From assembly GCA_038087015.1 (NCBI GenBank), contig JASBNA010000027.1, forward strand, positions 186,001 through 250,000: a stretch of DNA of 64,000 nucleotides, written 5' to 3'. The notes beneath the pieces were generated by a model. That model was given only the letters and a program-made list of their open reading frames with translations, did no database searches and was not told the DNA's origin. The position numbers and the translations under genes are program-made. This document shows positions 47,637-57,392 of the stretch, piece after piece; positions within the stretch are counted from its first letter, which is position 1; each line of letters begins with the position of its first letter. The DNA is from Cerrena zonata (Eukaryota > Basidiomycota > Agaricomycetes > Polyporales > Cerrenaceae).

Positions 47637-48263
47637 ATGAATAACGAATACGATTACTTATTTAAATTATTATTAATTGGGGATTCAGGTGTTGGTAAAT
47701 CATGTTTACTTTTGAGGTTTGCTGATAATACATATACCCCTGATTATATTTCAACTATTGGTGTTGATTTTAAAATTAGAACTATTGAATTTGATGGTAA
47801 AACCATTAAATTACAAATTTGGGATACCGCTGGTCAAGAACGTTTTAGAACAATCACTTCTTCTTATTATCGTGGTGCTCATGGAATCATTATTGTTTAT
47901 GATGTTACTGATCAAGAATCTTTTAATAACGTTAAACAATGGTTACAAGAAATTGACCGTTATGCTACCGGTGGTGTTATGAAATTATTAGTTGGTAATA
48001 AAGCTGATTTATCCGATAAAAAAGTTGTTGAATACACTGCTGCTAAAGAGTTTGCTGATGCTTTGGATATTCCTTTCTTGGAAACTTCTGCTTTATCTTC
48101 TTCTAACGTTGAACAAGCTTTTTATACTATGGCAAGACAAATTAAAGCTCAAATGACTAATAATACTTCTTCCAATAATGCTAATAACGCTAACAACGGT
48201 AAATCAAATGTTAACTTGAGAGGTCAATCCTTAACTAACAATCAATCAAACTCCTGTTGTTAA
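47637..48263 (+). CDS. YPT1: Rab GTPase Ypt1 (Rab1)
   Basis: 208 residues (S. cerevisiae 206). All Ras-fold motifs are intact: GDSGVGKS, the switch [28 protein letters not shown] and ETSA, with a C-terminal CC for geranylgeranylation. The start [16 protein letters not shown] is that of Ypt1/Rab1, not Sec4 or Ypt8. It controls ER-to-Golgi traffic and autophagy. The last 40 residues before CC are an Asn-rich variable tail. Confidence 0.97.
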   Translation: MNNEYDYLFKLLLIGDSGVGKSCLLLRFADNTYTPDYISTIGVDFKIRTIEFDGKTIKLQIWDTAGQERFRTITSSYYRGAHGIIIVYDVTDQESFNNVKQWLQEIDRYATGGVMKLLVGNKADLSDKKVVEYTAAKEFADALDIPFLETSALSSSNVEQAFYTMARQIKAQMTNNTSSNNANNANNGKSNVNLRGQSLTNNQSNSCC

Positions 48264-48314
48264 TTTGTTGTCCTTTCACCTATTCTTTTTTATTTCAATC
48301 CGTTTACTGTTTTA

Positions 48315-48402
48315 TTTCAATGTGAGTATTAGTATTCTGCCTATTTCAACCTGAGTATTACTACTCGGCCTATTTTCAATGTGAGTATTACTATTCTGGC
48401 TA
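48315..48402. repeat. three imperfect 29-bp direct repeats
   Basis: The units at 48315-48343, 48344-48372 and 48373-48402 share the frame TTTCAA..TGAGTATTA.TA.TC..CCTA with a few substitutions. They lie just after the YPT1 stop, probably within its 3'UTR. Confidence 0.8.
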
Positions 48403-48670
48403 GTTCATTGAGTTTGTTGTTGGTGTTTATCAATGAATCTTTAACCACTTCCCTCCTAATATTCATATTCTTTTCCATTCTATTGTTCATTATCCATTCT
48501 CTATTAATTAATATACACCATTCATACTCTTCTATATATCATTATACATGTTTCATTCTATTAAGAACTTCTTATCTTGTAGCATATAAGTGTATGTATT
48601 GGGTGGGTGTGGTGCGGTACGGGTGTGATCTTTCTTTTTGGTTTCGCGCACTACATCCTGTTCTTTACTT

Positions 48671-48679
48671 GGTGGCAAC
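48671..48679 (+). promoter_or_regulatory. proteasome-associated control element (Rpn4-type) upstream of RPN3
   Basis: GGTGGCAAC matches eight of nine bases of the PACE consensus GGTGGCAAA, 80 bp before the RPN3 ATG. PACE, bound by Rpn4, is the shared element of proteasome gene promoters in S. cerevisiae. Confidence 0.6.
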
Positions 48680-48758
48680 AGAAAAATTGACCAAGCTCTT
48701 GATTAAACATTGGTTATTGGGAAGTAGAATTAATTGATTGAAGAGCTAATTAGCAAGA

Positions 48759-50237
48759 ATGACCGATTCCAAAAACGATATTGAAATGAAGGATGCAGCA
48801 GCCACTCCAAATGAATCCGATTCAGAAAGTTTAATTAAAGAAATTGAGCAATCATTCACTTTATTACATAAAGCTGCTGCTAATTTTGATAATCGTTATA
48901 TTACCAAAATTTTTAGAGATTTAGGTCCATTAAGACGTAAATTGATTCAATATAAAGAGGTATTACCGGCAATTGTTGAAATAAGTTACCCAAATGATCA
49001 TCCAAGTAAATCTTATTTAGTTAATTACGTGGGGAAATCTGATTATGTTTCTTCAAATACTAACGAAATGGAAATCGATGATACCAATAAATCTAATAGC
49101 ATAAAAGTCTTACCAGAAATTGATGTTTATATCCATTTACTTGTTCAAGTTAATCTTTTAGATCAACATGAATTGAAATCTTTGGATTCTTTTAATGATG
49201 AAGTTATTAACCTTTTATCAAGTTATAATCGTAGATCATTAGATTTTATTCAAGCTAAAATATGGTTTTATATTAGTAGAACCAAAGAATTAATTAATGA
49301 TTTATACTCAATACGTCCAGCTTTATTATCAGGTTTAAGGACAGCAACTTTGAGACATGATAATGAAACAACTGCATCAATTATTACTGTTTTATTAAGA
49401 AACTATTTGTTATCTCATGATGTTAGTCAAGCATCCAATTTAGTTGAAAAAACTGAATTTCCAGAAAATGCCGGTAATGCATTGGTTGCTAGATATTATT
49501 ATTATTTGGCTAAAATGAATGCTATCCAATTAGATTATTCTTCCGCTCACGAATATGTGATTGCTGCCATTCGTAAAGCTCCTCAAACTCATTTAGCTAA
49601 CGGTTTCATTCAAGCGGCTACAAAATTAAGTATTGTTATTGAATTATTAATGGGGGATATCCCAGAATTAAAAGTTTTCAAGAAAAATGAAAATGGTGGT
49701 AATTATGAACCTTATTATTATGTTACTAAAGCAGTCAAATTAGGTGATTTAAAATTATTCGGAGAAGTTTTAAATAAATATGAATCGGTCTTTGTTAAAG
49801 ATGATTTATTCACTTTAGTTTCAAGATTACGTCAAAATGTTATCAAAACCGGTATTAGAATCATTTCCTTATCCTACTCTAAAATTGCTTTAAAAGATAT
49901 TTGTATCAAATTACATTTGGACTCTGAAGAAAGTACTGAATACATTGTTGCAAAAGCAATCAGAGATGGTGTAATAGAAGCTACTATAAATCATGAATTG
50001 GGTTATATGAAATCAAAAGAATTATTAGACGTTTATTCAACTAAATTACCCCAAGATGAGTTCGATCAAAGAATTAAATTTTGTTTATCCTTACATAATG
50101 ATTCGGTCAAATCAATGAGATATCCTTCTGATAATGACAAATCTGATCCTAATAAGAATAACTTAGAAGCCAAGGAAGAAGAAATCGATTTATTGAAAGC
50201 CATCGAAGAAGGTGATTTAGATGATTTCATGGATTAA
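48759..50237 (+). CDS. RPN3: 26S proteasome lid subunit Rpn3
   Basis: 492 residues (S. cerevisiae 523). The TPR-like helical repeats (about 130-330) are followed by a PCI domain (about 330-460; KLGDLKLFGEVLNKYESVF, then YSKIALKDICIKLHLDS in the winged-helix part). The acidic tail ends LLKAIEEGDLDDFMD. Rpn3 is part of the lid of the 19S regulatory particle. The start at 48759 gives an acidic N-terminus as in orthologues. Confidence 0.93.
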   Translation: MTDSKNDIEMKDAAATPNESDSESLIKEIEQSFTLLHKAAANFDNRYITKIFRDLGPLRRKLIQYKEVLPAIVEISYPNDHPSKSYLVNYVGKSDYVSSNTNEMEIDDTNKSNSIKVLPEIDVYIHLLVQVNLLDQHELKSLDSFNDEVINLLSSYNRRSLDFIQAKIWFYISRTKELINDLYSIRPALLSGLRTATLRHDNETTASIITVLLRNYLLSHDVSQASNLVEKTEFPENAGNALVARYYYYLAKMNAIQLDYSSAHEYVIAAIRKAPQTHLANGFIQAATKLSIVIELLMGDIPELKVFKKNENGGNYEPYYYVTKAVKLGDLKLFGEVLNKYESVFVKDDLFTLVSRLRQNVIKTGIRIISLSYSKIALKDICIKLHLDSEESTEYIVAKAIRDGVIEATINHELGYMKSKELLDVYSTKLPQDEFDQRIKFCLSLHNDSVKSMRYPSDNDKSDPNKNNLEAKEEEIDLLKAIEEGDLDDFMD

Positions 50238-50407
50238 ATCTTCCACCATTGTATATTTCATAATAAAAGTCAATCAAGTTGCGTTTATGTGTAGAAAAAC
50301 TATAGAAGAAAAACGAGTTGAAAAAAAAAAAAAAAAAATTGAAACTTGCGAACAAAAACCAACTCGAAGATAATAAACAAGTTTAGATTCTTTTCATTAC
50401 TTCAAAA

Positions 50408-52222
50408 ATGGCTTCGAGTGATAAGATAGCGTTGGATCTTGATCCTGAGCTTTATGGCGATGCTCACAATGACCCCTTTCTACAAGACGAGGAGAAATTG
50501 CCCATAAATGAATTAATAACTAGAATACTCGTAGAAAGGAAGTCGTTTTTGAATTTAACAGAAGAGTCATTGCATGAAGAATTGGAATCTAAAAACAATG
50601 GTGAATCCAATGGTAACGAACCGAAACAAGTTGACGAAGAAATAGTGGAATATACTGCTCCTGATATTTCCATTGATGGTCAGCAAAATGATGATTTACT
50701 TGAAAAAACCCAAGATGAAGATTCTAAAGAATCTGACTTTGAAAAATTTCAAACCCAAAAACAAGAATTGGCCAATCATATTGGGCTTGCATTGAATGAA
50801 ACTTCCTTATCCTTGGATTTTGTCTCCTTGCTTATATCGGCAGTTAAACCTAATGTTGGTAAGGCAACCATGTCGCCACATTTAAACAAGAATATTCCTC
50901 TTGGGTCATTGGGGGCTGATAGACTAGGGCGTAATGATGAAAAAGATGCAAACGAAATTAAAAAGAATTCGGATAAAATAGGGTATGGCTGGAAATATCA
51001 AGCGTTGAATAATGTTACCAAATTATTTCGAAATGCTAGTACAAATCTTAATGAACAGATTTTGAAAGAACGCCAATATTGGAGTATGGTACGTACTGTT
51101 TTAGATAATGATGAGGTTTTATTTAGAATGAGAGATCCAATAGACGGTAGTAAAGCAATTGGGGTAAAATATGGCTTTGGAGATTCAGGATCGAGTTATC
51201 ACGATAAAGGTTTAGCCGTTTTGAGAAAAGATTCCCAAAATGGATCGATTGAATTCAATTCAGTACTTTCAACCAATGTTGGTGGACACGTCCAATATAA
51301 ACCGACTGATAAAGTGTATAAATATGTCAGGGTTAAGATATTGAGTAAAATTGATGATGATTTTATGTTAACTGGACAATCCCGGTTTGAAAGTGAGTTG
51401 ATAACTCAGAATAGTCAACATAAAATAGTGAATGATATTGAAAAAGCCCGGTTTTTCCTTTTTGAGGAAGATTTATTTTATCATTTAACAAGAGAAGCTA
51501 AATCCTTGATTAATTATAATGTTTCTTTAATATCGAATAAAATTCTTATTGAAATAAATAATGAAATAATCGAGATTGAGTCAGTGATGTACGATGAAAA
51601 TAATGTTGATGATTTACAAAATACATATCAAAATACTAATGAATTATCATCGTTAAATAATAAAAAGGCACAATCAATACTTACATTTACCAAATTGATG
51701 TTATGCTGCTATTATAACTACAATCTAAGACTTAAACAGAAGATCCCCACCTCAGTCACCAAATGGAAACAGACAAATACCCATCCGTTAATCTTAAGAC
51801 CATTATTAGGACATATAAGACACCAAATCAATATTAGTAATATGAACACATTACTAGAAACCATGTTATCAAAGTTTGATCCGGCTAAACTAAAACATAA
51901 GGTAGAAATCCTCAAGTACTCAAATATTGGTAAATTAGTTAAAATAGAGAATGCATTTCAAAAATCCATCGAAAAACCTTTATCTACTTTTAAAATTTTT
52001 TTGGAAAATTTAAATAATAAAACATGTTTGAAAATAGATATAGAAATTACAGCAACAGAGGTATTTGCAAACTTGGTTATTAATTTGAGTATCATCAAGT
52101 ATGATAATGAAAAAGATCTTGATGCCAATGAAGGTGGTACTAATCTTCTTCAAATAAACTTTACTGATTTGAATGATATCGAAGAATGTTTGAATTGGAC
52201 AATTCTTAAATTCTTGAAATAA
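50408..52222 (+). CDS. SRB4: Mediator head subunit Med17 (Srb4)
   Basis: 604 residues (S. cerevisiae 687). The N-terminus is acidic. The conserved block around FVSLLISAVKPNVGKATMSP leads to the coiled-coil stretch and then the WSMVRTVLDNDEVLFRMRDP and VKYGFGDSGSS region, followed by C-terminal alpha/beta modules with HPLILRPLLGHIRHQ. Med17 is the scaffold of the Mediator head and contacts RNA polymerase II. The ATG at 50408 follows an A-rich leader. It is convergent with ILM1 (62 bp apart). Confidence 0.88.
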   Translation: MASSDKIALDLDPELYGDAHNDPFLQDEEKLPINELITRILVERKSFLNLTEESLHEELESKNNGESNGNEPKQVDEEIVEYTAPDISIDGQQNDDLLEKTQDEDSKESDFEKFQTQKQELANHIGLALNETSLSLDFVSLLISAVKPNVGKATMSPHLNKNIPLGSLGADRLGRNDEKDANEIKKNSDKIGYGWKYQALNNVTKLFRNASTNLNEQILKERQYWSMVRTVLDNDEVLFRMRDPIDGSKAIGVKYGFGDSGSSYHDKGLAVLRKDSQNGSIEFNSVLSTNVGGHVQYKPTDKVYKYVRVKILSKIDDDFMLTGQSRFESELITQNSQHKIVNDIEKARFFLFEEDLFYHLTREAKSLINYNVSLISNKILIEINNEIIEIESVMYDENNVDDLQNTYQNTNELSSLNNKKAQSILTFTKLMLCCYYNYNLRLKQKIPTSVTKWKQTNTHPLILRPLLGHIRHQINISNMNTLLETMLSKFDPAKLKHKVEILKYSNIGKLVKIENAFQKSIEKPLSTFKIFLENLNNKTCLKIDIEITATEVFANLVINLSIIKYDNEKDLDANEGGTNLLQINFTDLNDIEECLNWTILKFLK

Positions 52223-52284
52223 TTGGCATAACGTATATATATATATATGTATATACAGGTATAAACTCGGGCATAATGAATCAT

Positions 52285-52785
52285 TTATTCAATTTCAACA
52301 ACTCTTACTTGATCACCGGCTTCTTGCTGAATCTCATCAGCATGTTCTTCGACAAATTTTTTCAATCTGTAGTACTTTTCGTCTCTTAAGTTATTGAAAA
52401 TCAAAAAGTTAAACCAGATTTCGAAAAAAGCATAAACAAAAACTAAACTATTAGCAATGATAGAATTAGATGAAAGATAAGTATAAGCTCCGAGACCGAA
52501 AAAGAAAATAAGTCTGGTGGGAGTAATCGTTTCAAAATACTCAATATTTTCAGCCAAAAGAGGTATCAAATCAGATATTGCCTGCACGCCAAACACAATA
52601 GAAAGAATACCTAAAAGAGGATTGGTGTCACTGACTTGGGCAAATGGAAGTTCCATTGCTTGGGCAAGAAGGATTGTGAAATTAGCATCGGTTAGACTTT
52701 GAGGATCAGTAATCAATAAAAACGATATCACCAACAATAACAAAACACGGATATAAAGCAATGACCTTGCTGATAGAAACTGCAT
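52285..52785 (-). CDS. ILM1: Ilm1, multispan ER/membrane protein
   Basis: 166 residues from the first ATG; the longer frame starts with TTG. S. cerevisiae Ilm1 has 203. There are four hydrophobic helices: LLYIRVLLLLVISFLLI, LLGILSIVFGVQAISDLIPLL-type (shown here as GILSIVFGVQAISDL), RLIFFFGLGAYTYL and LVFVYAFFEIWFNFLIF. The conserved DLIPLLAENIEYF motif and the Glu/Lys-rich tail fit Ilm1. In S. cerevisiae, loss of the gene increases mtDNA loss; the molecular role is unclear. Confidence 0.85.
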   Translation of the reverse strand: MQFLSARSLLYIRVLLLLVISFLLITDPQSLTDANFTILLAQAMELPFAQVSDTNPLLGILSIVFGVQAISDLIPLLAENIEYFETITPTRLIFFFGLGAYTYLSSNSIIANSLVFVYAFFEIWFNFLIFNNLRDEKYYRLKKFVEEHADEIQQEAGDQVRVVEIE

Positions 52786-53080
52786 GGCTCTGGTCAATTA
52801 TACGTACAAGTCGAATCCAATCTAAAGTATTCTAAAGAAAGACTTGACTAACCAGAGGAATTTTTCACTACTTTTTCTATGAAACTTTTTTCAACAGGCT
52901 GTTTTTGTAAACGCGTACACGTCAACTGCTCAAAGCAGCAGTTTCAATAGCTGCGAAAAACTGGTCCACTTATTCTGCTAAGTGACAGTACTGCTACAAA
53001 TGTGTTCTGTTAGACGTGACTTACTATAAAGCTGACCTTGAACCCTTGTATTTGGTTATCACTGCTGGCCAAAGTCATAA

Positions 53081-55045
53081 ATGGAGCTCGGAAGAATCGT
53101 TATTCTGTTCATCTTATTTGCACTTGTTGCAGCTTCGAGTCTATTGGGGTGTAATCCTGAAGATTTTAATATACCTGTTGGTGCCACCGTACGTGAATAC
53201 AAGTTGGACTTGACTCATGTGTATCATAATCCCAGTGGGAAATACAAATCTGGTTTTTTGATCAATGGACAGTCTCCAGGGCCGGCTTTGGAGGGTGATG
53301 AAGGGGATTGGATGCTAGTCAAGGTTGTAAACCAGACCCCGGTGTCAATGACTATCCACTTCCATGGCATTCTTCAAATAGGAACACCCTGGTCTGATGG
53401 GGTGCCTGGAGTGACGCAGTTTCCTATTCTTAGTGGCGATTCGTACGTTTATGCATTTCAATTGAGAAACCAGTCGGGGTCGACCTGGTACCATGCTCAT
53501 TATAGAGGGTATGCTACCGATGGTGTATATGGGCCGTTTTATATTAGGCCCAGTAAGGAGAGAATCAGGCCGTACCACTTGATCACAAACGACTCGAAGG
53601 TGAGTGATGGTTTTTATGACTTGGAAAGATCACCTCAAAACATCATTGGAGACGATTCTTTCCATCTTACCATGGACGACGTGATGGCTCGTATGTTTCA
53701 TTTCGGGATTGATCCTCTCTGTATCCAGAGCATCTTGATCAATGGTAAAGGAAGAGTCTATTGCCATGATCATAAGACGTTTGTAAGACTAGCCCTTAAA
53801 ACTCCTAATATCAAAAACATTCCTTCAATCGATACTATGGGGTGCGCTCGTGACGAGAATGCTAATGGGTATCATGACATTGAAGTGGATAACTTTGAGT
53901 TGGAGTCCCCTGGGTTCTCAAGACAATGTGAGCCAACTTTTTCCGATAACTATGTTCATTATACTAATAACTCTAAATGGCAGTATCTAAACATCCTTAA
54001 CGCGGGTGGCCAACACACCAAAGCCTTCTCTATCGATGATCATGCGTTAATCGTGGTTGCAATCGATGGGGTGTTCGTGGAGCCAGCAACCGTGCATCAG
54101 TTGCTTATTCCCGTGGGCTCTCGATTCACGGTGCTAGTGGAAACTGATCCCACAAAACATGCTCATATCCATCATCCTTTCCCCATCAGATTTGCAGCCG
54201 TCATCACTGCTCAATTCATTGAAGGTGTTGGTTATTTGGTCTATGGTAATGAAACCAGCTTTGATTCTATTCAGTTGGCCAACTTGCAAAACTATAATGG
54301 CTACATAAATGGTGTTAGATATCAGGATATTGATGGGAAACTCCTAAATCCAAATCATAAGTATATGTGGCCCCATCAAACAAGACCTTATGAAGATGAC
54401 GCCGCCCAAGTGGCCAAGGGAGGGGCAGATCATACCTTTAACTTGTATTTGAATAGAACTGGGCTAATAGAATTCAGCATGTTTGAAGATGGAACAAAGT
54501 TACCTCCAGCTTTTGAGTTGGCCCAGCCTTTGCTCCATCAGCTCGTTAATAACCCTTCTAAAACGTTTGCCGGTTTCCAAGGTTCTCTCAGTAATGATAT
54601 CAAATATGGCGACGTGATTGACTTCATCATTAATAACCATAAGAGAATTAATCATCCCATCCATCTACACGGCCACTTGTTCCACCTTATCAGCTATAGT
54701 GAAACAGAAAACTTTCCCCATAGATCAGTTGAAGAAGCTGAACGTGAAAACTACAAAAACCTCAACTTACAAAACCCTCCTTATTTTGACATTGCACTTG
54801 TCCCCGCCGGTGGTCATGCTGTGGTGAGAATCATTGCAAATAACCCTGGAATATGGCTAATCCACTGTCACAATTTGGGCCACTTACTTGGTGGAATGGG
54901 TGCAATTTTATTCGAAGCTCTTGATCAAGTTCCTGAAACCCCCCAGTACTATCTAAATCAAGCCCATATTGACTTAGAGCCTGAACAGCACTACGCGATC
55001 ACAGAGCTTCCAAACAACACCCACGATGGTTCCATCTTAACTTGA
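53081..55045 (+). CDS. secreted laccase-like multicopper oxidase
   Basis: 654 residues. A signal peptide (hydrophobic 5-20, RIVILFILFALVAASS) precedes three cupredoxin domains. Copper ligands are all present: H93/H95 (IHFHGI), H138/H140 (WYHAHYRG), H525, H528, H530 and H532 (HPIHLHGH), and H595, C596, H597 and H601 (HCHNLGHLLGGM) with M606 as the type 1 axial residue. There is no C-terminal membrane helix, unlike Fet3-type ferroxidases. It resembles ascomycete laccases more than yeast Fet3. The substrate is not predictable. Several N-glycosylation sequons (NQT, NQS, NNS, NRT) agree with secretion. Confidence 0.85.
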   Translation: MELGRIVILFILFALVAASSLLGCNPEDFNIPVGATVREYKLDLTHVYHNPSGKYKSGFLINGQSPGPALEGDEGDWMLVKVVNQTPVSMTIHFHGILQIGTPWSDGVPGVTQFPILSGDSYVYAFQLRNQSGSTWYHAHYRGYATDGVYGPFYIRPSKERIRPYHLITNDSKVSDGFYDLERSPQNIIGDDSFHLTMDDVMARMFHFGIDPLCIQSILINGKGRVYCHDHKTFVRLALKTPNIKNIPSIDTMGCARDENANGYHDIEVDNFELESPGFSRQCEPTFSDNYVHYTNNSKWQYLNILNAGGQHTKAFSIDDHALIVVAIDGVFVEPATVHQLLIPVGSRFTVLVETDPTKHAHIHHPFPIRFAAVITAQFIEGVGYLVYGNETSFDSIQLANLQNYNGYINGVRYQDIDGKLLNPNHKYMWPHQTRPYEDDAAQVAKGGADHTFNLYLNRTGLIEFSMFEDGTKLPPAFELAQPLLHQLVNNPSKTFAGFQGSLSNDIKYGDVIDFIINNHKRINHPIHLHGHLFHLISYSETENFPHRSVEEAERENYKNLNLQNPPYFDIALVPAGGHAVVRIIANNPGIWLIHCHNLGHLLGGMGAILFEALDQVPETPQYYLNQAHIDLEPEQHYAITELPNNTHDGSILT

Positions 55046-55175
55046 ATTTTGTATAGCCCATGTCTTAATATATGATGATGTTGATTTTTTTTTTTTCACA
55101 GCCAAAAAACTCGTTTGTGTGCTACTTGTTTTTCTAGCTTTTACAATCGAAACCCACCCAGTCCCCGGTTGGTTC

Positions 55176-56249
55176 ATGTCCTATAACAGTGTATTTGGCT
55201 TCTCTCCAACGGTGAGAAGTAATAGAGGGTTTATAAGCCAAGCAGAACAGAAAGCCCTCCTGGGTGCAAATTATAGAAATCAAGATAGAGTGGGCGGTTA
55301 TAGCTCCCGGTGGAATTCTTTCAGTTATCTTAAGTTCAGGTTCCGAGACTTCTTAGTAGGACTGGCTTCGCTTTTGGTCTATCTGGCAGCAGACTCCATT
55401 GACCAGGTCGCTTCCCGTGTTGTTTTGGTGGATTTTATTCGAGGGTATGTGTGTGTTTCTTTAAAAAGTGTTCTTCTTGAATAGAAATCTAACTTGTTCA
55501 ATGCCAGTTTTGTTTTGAACTTCTTTGTAGGATTATCCAACACGGCCACCTGGCTCTCAAGCCTTATCAGGTCAATTCAAGATCATCAAACTGTGTTGAT
55601 TTGGGTATGTTTGTTTAATGGTTTTTCCATCCAATTCTGGATACTGACAATTTTAGATTTTGGTTATTCTCTTCATCCCGATCTTGGCTGTCGTTGCACT
55701 CGCTGGTGCTTCTATGTTTGGCGTCTCGTCCGGTTTGATCTCGGTAGTGATTGTTGGTTCAGCTGCTATATTTATTTTACTCTGTAAGTACCTTTTTGAC
55801 TGAAATTTTATAAATTATTTGAAAAAAAAGAAAGAGATTAACTAACCTATGATCTAGCTTTTATCTTAGTTCCAATACTAGTTATTGCTTTCACTACATT
55901 AGGAATCATACTTTTGGGGTCTTCCGTTCTATCAACCTCAACAACAGTCCAGGCTTTATTGTTGTCTTCAAAGAGCCAATTCAGACAGAGAGTAAGAGGC
56001 TTCGCTGACTCCTTTCAAACATGGACACCGAAACCGGCCGCACGGCCCAGATCAGTTGCTCATGCAAATGATGATACGATTGCAAATATGGTACTCAACA
56101 GTTCGAACGATGGTTATAAAGTGTCTCCCGAAATTCCAAGCACCACTCCAGTTCGAGAATTGGAGCAAATCATTCGAGAAGGCTCACCCATCAGATTATT
56201 GGACCCCTTTACAGACGAGCTGCTGCTTCCATCTACAAATATTAACTGA
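55176..56249 (+). CDS. LDO45: four-exon multispan membrane protein, LDO45/OSW5-like
   Basis: Exons 55176-55444, 55508-55604, 55657-55783 and 55858-56249 join to 294 residues with no stop. The hydrophobic core (WILVILFIPILAVVALAG, then ISVVIVGSAAIFILL, then FILVPILVIAFTTLGIILLG) forms a multi-pass or hairpin region. After it comes a soluble tail (FRQRVRGFADSFQTW, then Pro/Arg-rich). The segment beginning at exon 4 resembles the S. cerevisiae Osw5/Ldo16 protein as I recall it; in that species it is also made as the longer, spliced Ldo45. Ldo proteins work with seipin at lipid-droplet contact sites. The identity is an inference from topology and partial similarity; the exon structure is well supported. 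Confidence 0.5.
55445..55507 (+). other. intron 1 of the LDO45-like gene
   Basis: 63 bp with donor GTATGT, branch-like TCTAAC at 55489-55494 and acceptor CCAG at 55507. A later AG at 55530 would put exon 2 in the wrong frame. The chosen acceptor restores a continuous hydrophobic frame into exon 2. Confidence 0.7.
55605..55656 (+). other. intron 2 of the LDO45-like gene
   Basis: 52 bp with donor GTATGT, branch TACTGAC and acceptor TTTTAG. It falls between codons, joining VLIW to ILVILF. Confidence 0.75.
55784..55857 (+). other. intron 3 of the LDO45-like gene
   Basis: 74 bp with donor GTAAGT, branch AACTAAC near 55840-55846 and acceptor TCTAG. It splits a Ser codon after the first base. Confidence 0.8.
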
Positions 56250-56422
56250 AACTACCATAATATTAGTAGTAATAGAAAGAGCAGTAGTGTGTGTGAAAAG
56301 TAATTTTTTTTGTTCAATTTTTTTTTTGTTTCCAGAAGTAATAATCCGACCACGTATAGCTCACTATTGATTTTTCAACTCCAACTATCCTAAGTGGTAA
56401 TTCACCAATTGATTCTGCAGCC

Positions 56423-57259
56423 ATGAAATTTGCCAGTATATTGATTTCCCTATTACAGCTTTTCGCTGTGTCGATGGCATACTCGCTTTCAGAAGGTACC
56501 ATCAGTGTCGGTGATCAAATAGTACAATTTGGCGAAATAAACACCCAAGAGATCAAACAATTGACCATTGATGTTCCAAAAGACAAAATTGAAATTCAAT
56601 TAAAGTTAGCAGAAAGCTTGAAAGATAGACCACACCATGTTGTTATCACCTTGGGGGATAATAAAGATTTGACTCATTCTTATGTTCCAAATTTTGTTCC
56701 ATCTAGTCAATTGCTTAAATTAACTATTCCAGTAGGCAAAATTCCATCAATTTTGAAACTTAAAGAGAAATTGTTTTTAAACTTAATTGTCAGTGATTCC
56801 AATCCTAAGCAGAAAAATTTATTAAAATCCTTAGTTGAAATCATTCCAACCGAAAACTTACAATCCACTATTCAATATGCTCAACCTGATACTCTTGGTC
56901 CTAAACCAGAAATCCATCACATTTTCAAGACCGAAGAAGCTACTGCCAATCCAATCATCCCGCTTACTTTCTCCGCTGTTGCCGTTGTATTAACCTTGGG
57001 TTTATATATTGGCTGGAATATTTTCCTCAGCGGTAATTTGTTTGCAACAAGTAAGCACAATTCATATCTTGAAGCTATTCAAACTTTTGGTTTCTTGGCC
57101 TCTATAACCGGTTTTGAAGTCACTTTTATCAGATACTATTTAGGGGATTCAATTTTCAAAACCTTAGCCCGTAGCTTCCTTCTCGGTTTACCTGCTATTT
57201 TCTTTGGTTCTAAAGTTTTATCCAAATTATCAATTCAACGTAAAGTTGGTAAGGCTTGA
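56423..57259 (+). CDS. SWP1: oligosaccharyltransferase subunit Swp1
   Basis: 278 residues (S. cerevisiae 286). A signal peptide (MKFASILISLLQLFAVSMA) is followed by a luminal ribophorin II-like domain (to about 175) and three membrane helices: PLTFSAVAVVLTLGLYIGW, AIQTFGFLASITGFEVTFI, and LARSFLLGLPAIFFGSKVL. Swp1 is part of the OST complex that N-glycosylates proteins in the ER. The start directly precedes the signal peptide. The short basic tail ends RKVGKA. Confidence 0.93.
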   Translation: MKFASILISLLQLFAVSMAYSLSEGTISVGDQIVQFGEINTQEIKQLTIDVPKDKIEIQLKLAESLKDRPHHVVITLGDNKDLTHSYVPNFVPSSQLLKLTIPVGKIPSILKLKEKLFLNLIVSDSNPKQKNLLKSLVEIIPTENLQSTIQYAQPDTLGPKPEIHHIFKTEEATANPIIPLTFSAVAVVLTLGLYIGWNIFLSGNLFATSKHNSYLEAIQTFGFLASITGFEVTFIRYYLGDSIFKTLARSFLLGLPAIFFGSKVLSKLSIQRKVGKA

Positions 57260-57392
57260 GGGCTCATTTTTCCATCATTTAGTTTTTTCTTCTATATATA
57301 CAAAATCAACAAAATATTTGTTTACTAGTCATTATCCATTTATGTATACGTATATATAAAAAAAAAATGCAGAAATGAATTAAAAAAGTTGA

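Larger units (their letters stand above)
48264..48758. other. intergenic YPT1 3' side and RPN3 promoter
   Basis: About 495 bp. The left part holds a three-copy 29-bp repeat; the right part holds the GGTGGCAA motif at 48671. Open frames here are Ser/Leu-rich artefacts without ATG or family similarity. Confidence 0.4.

Noticed and set aside
48381..48737. 118-codon frame between YPT1 and RPN3
   Set aside because: No ATG start, low-complexity Ser/Leu/Ile content, and it covers the RPN3 promoter.
55508..55530. Alternative acceptor TTTGTAG at 55530 for intron 1 of the LDO45-like gene
   Set aside because: Using it shifts exon 2 out of the frame that joins to the hydrophobic exon 3.
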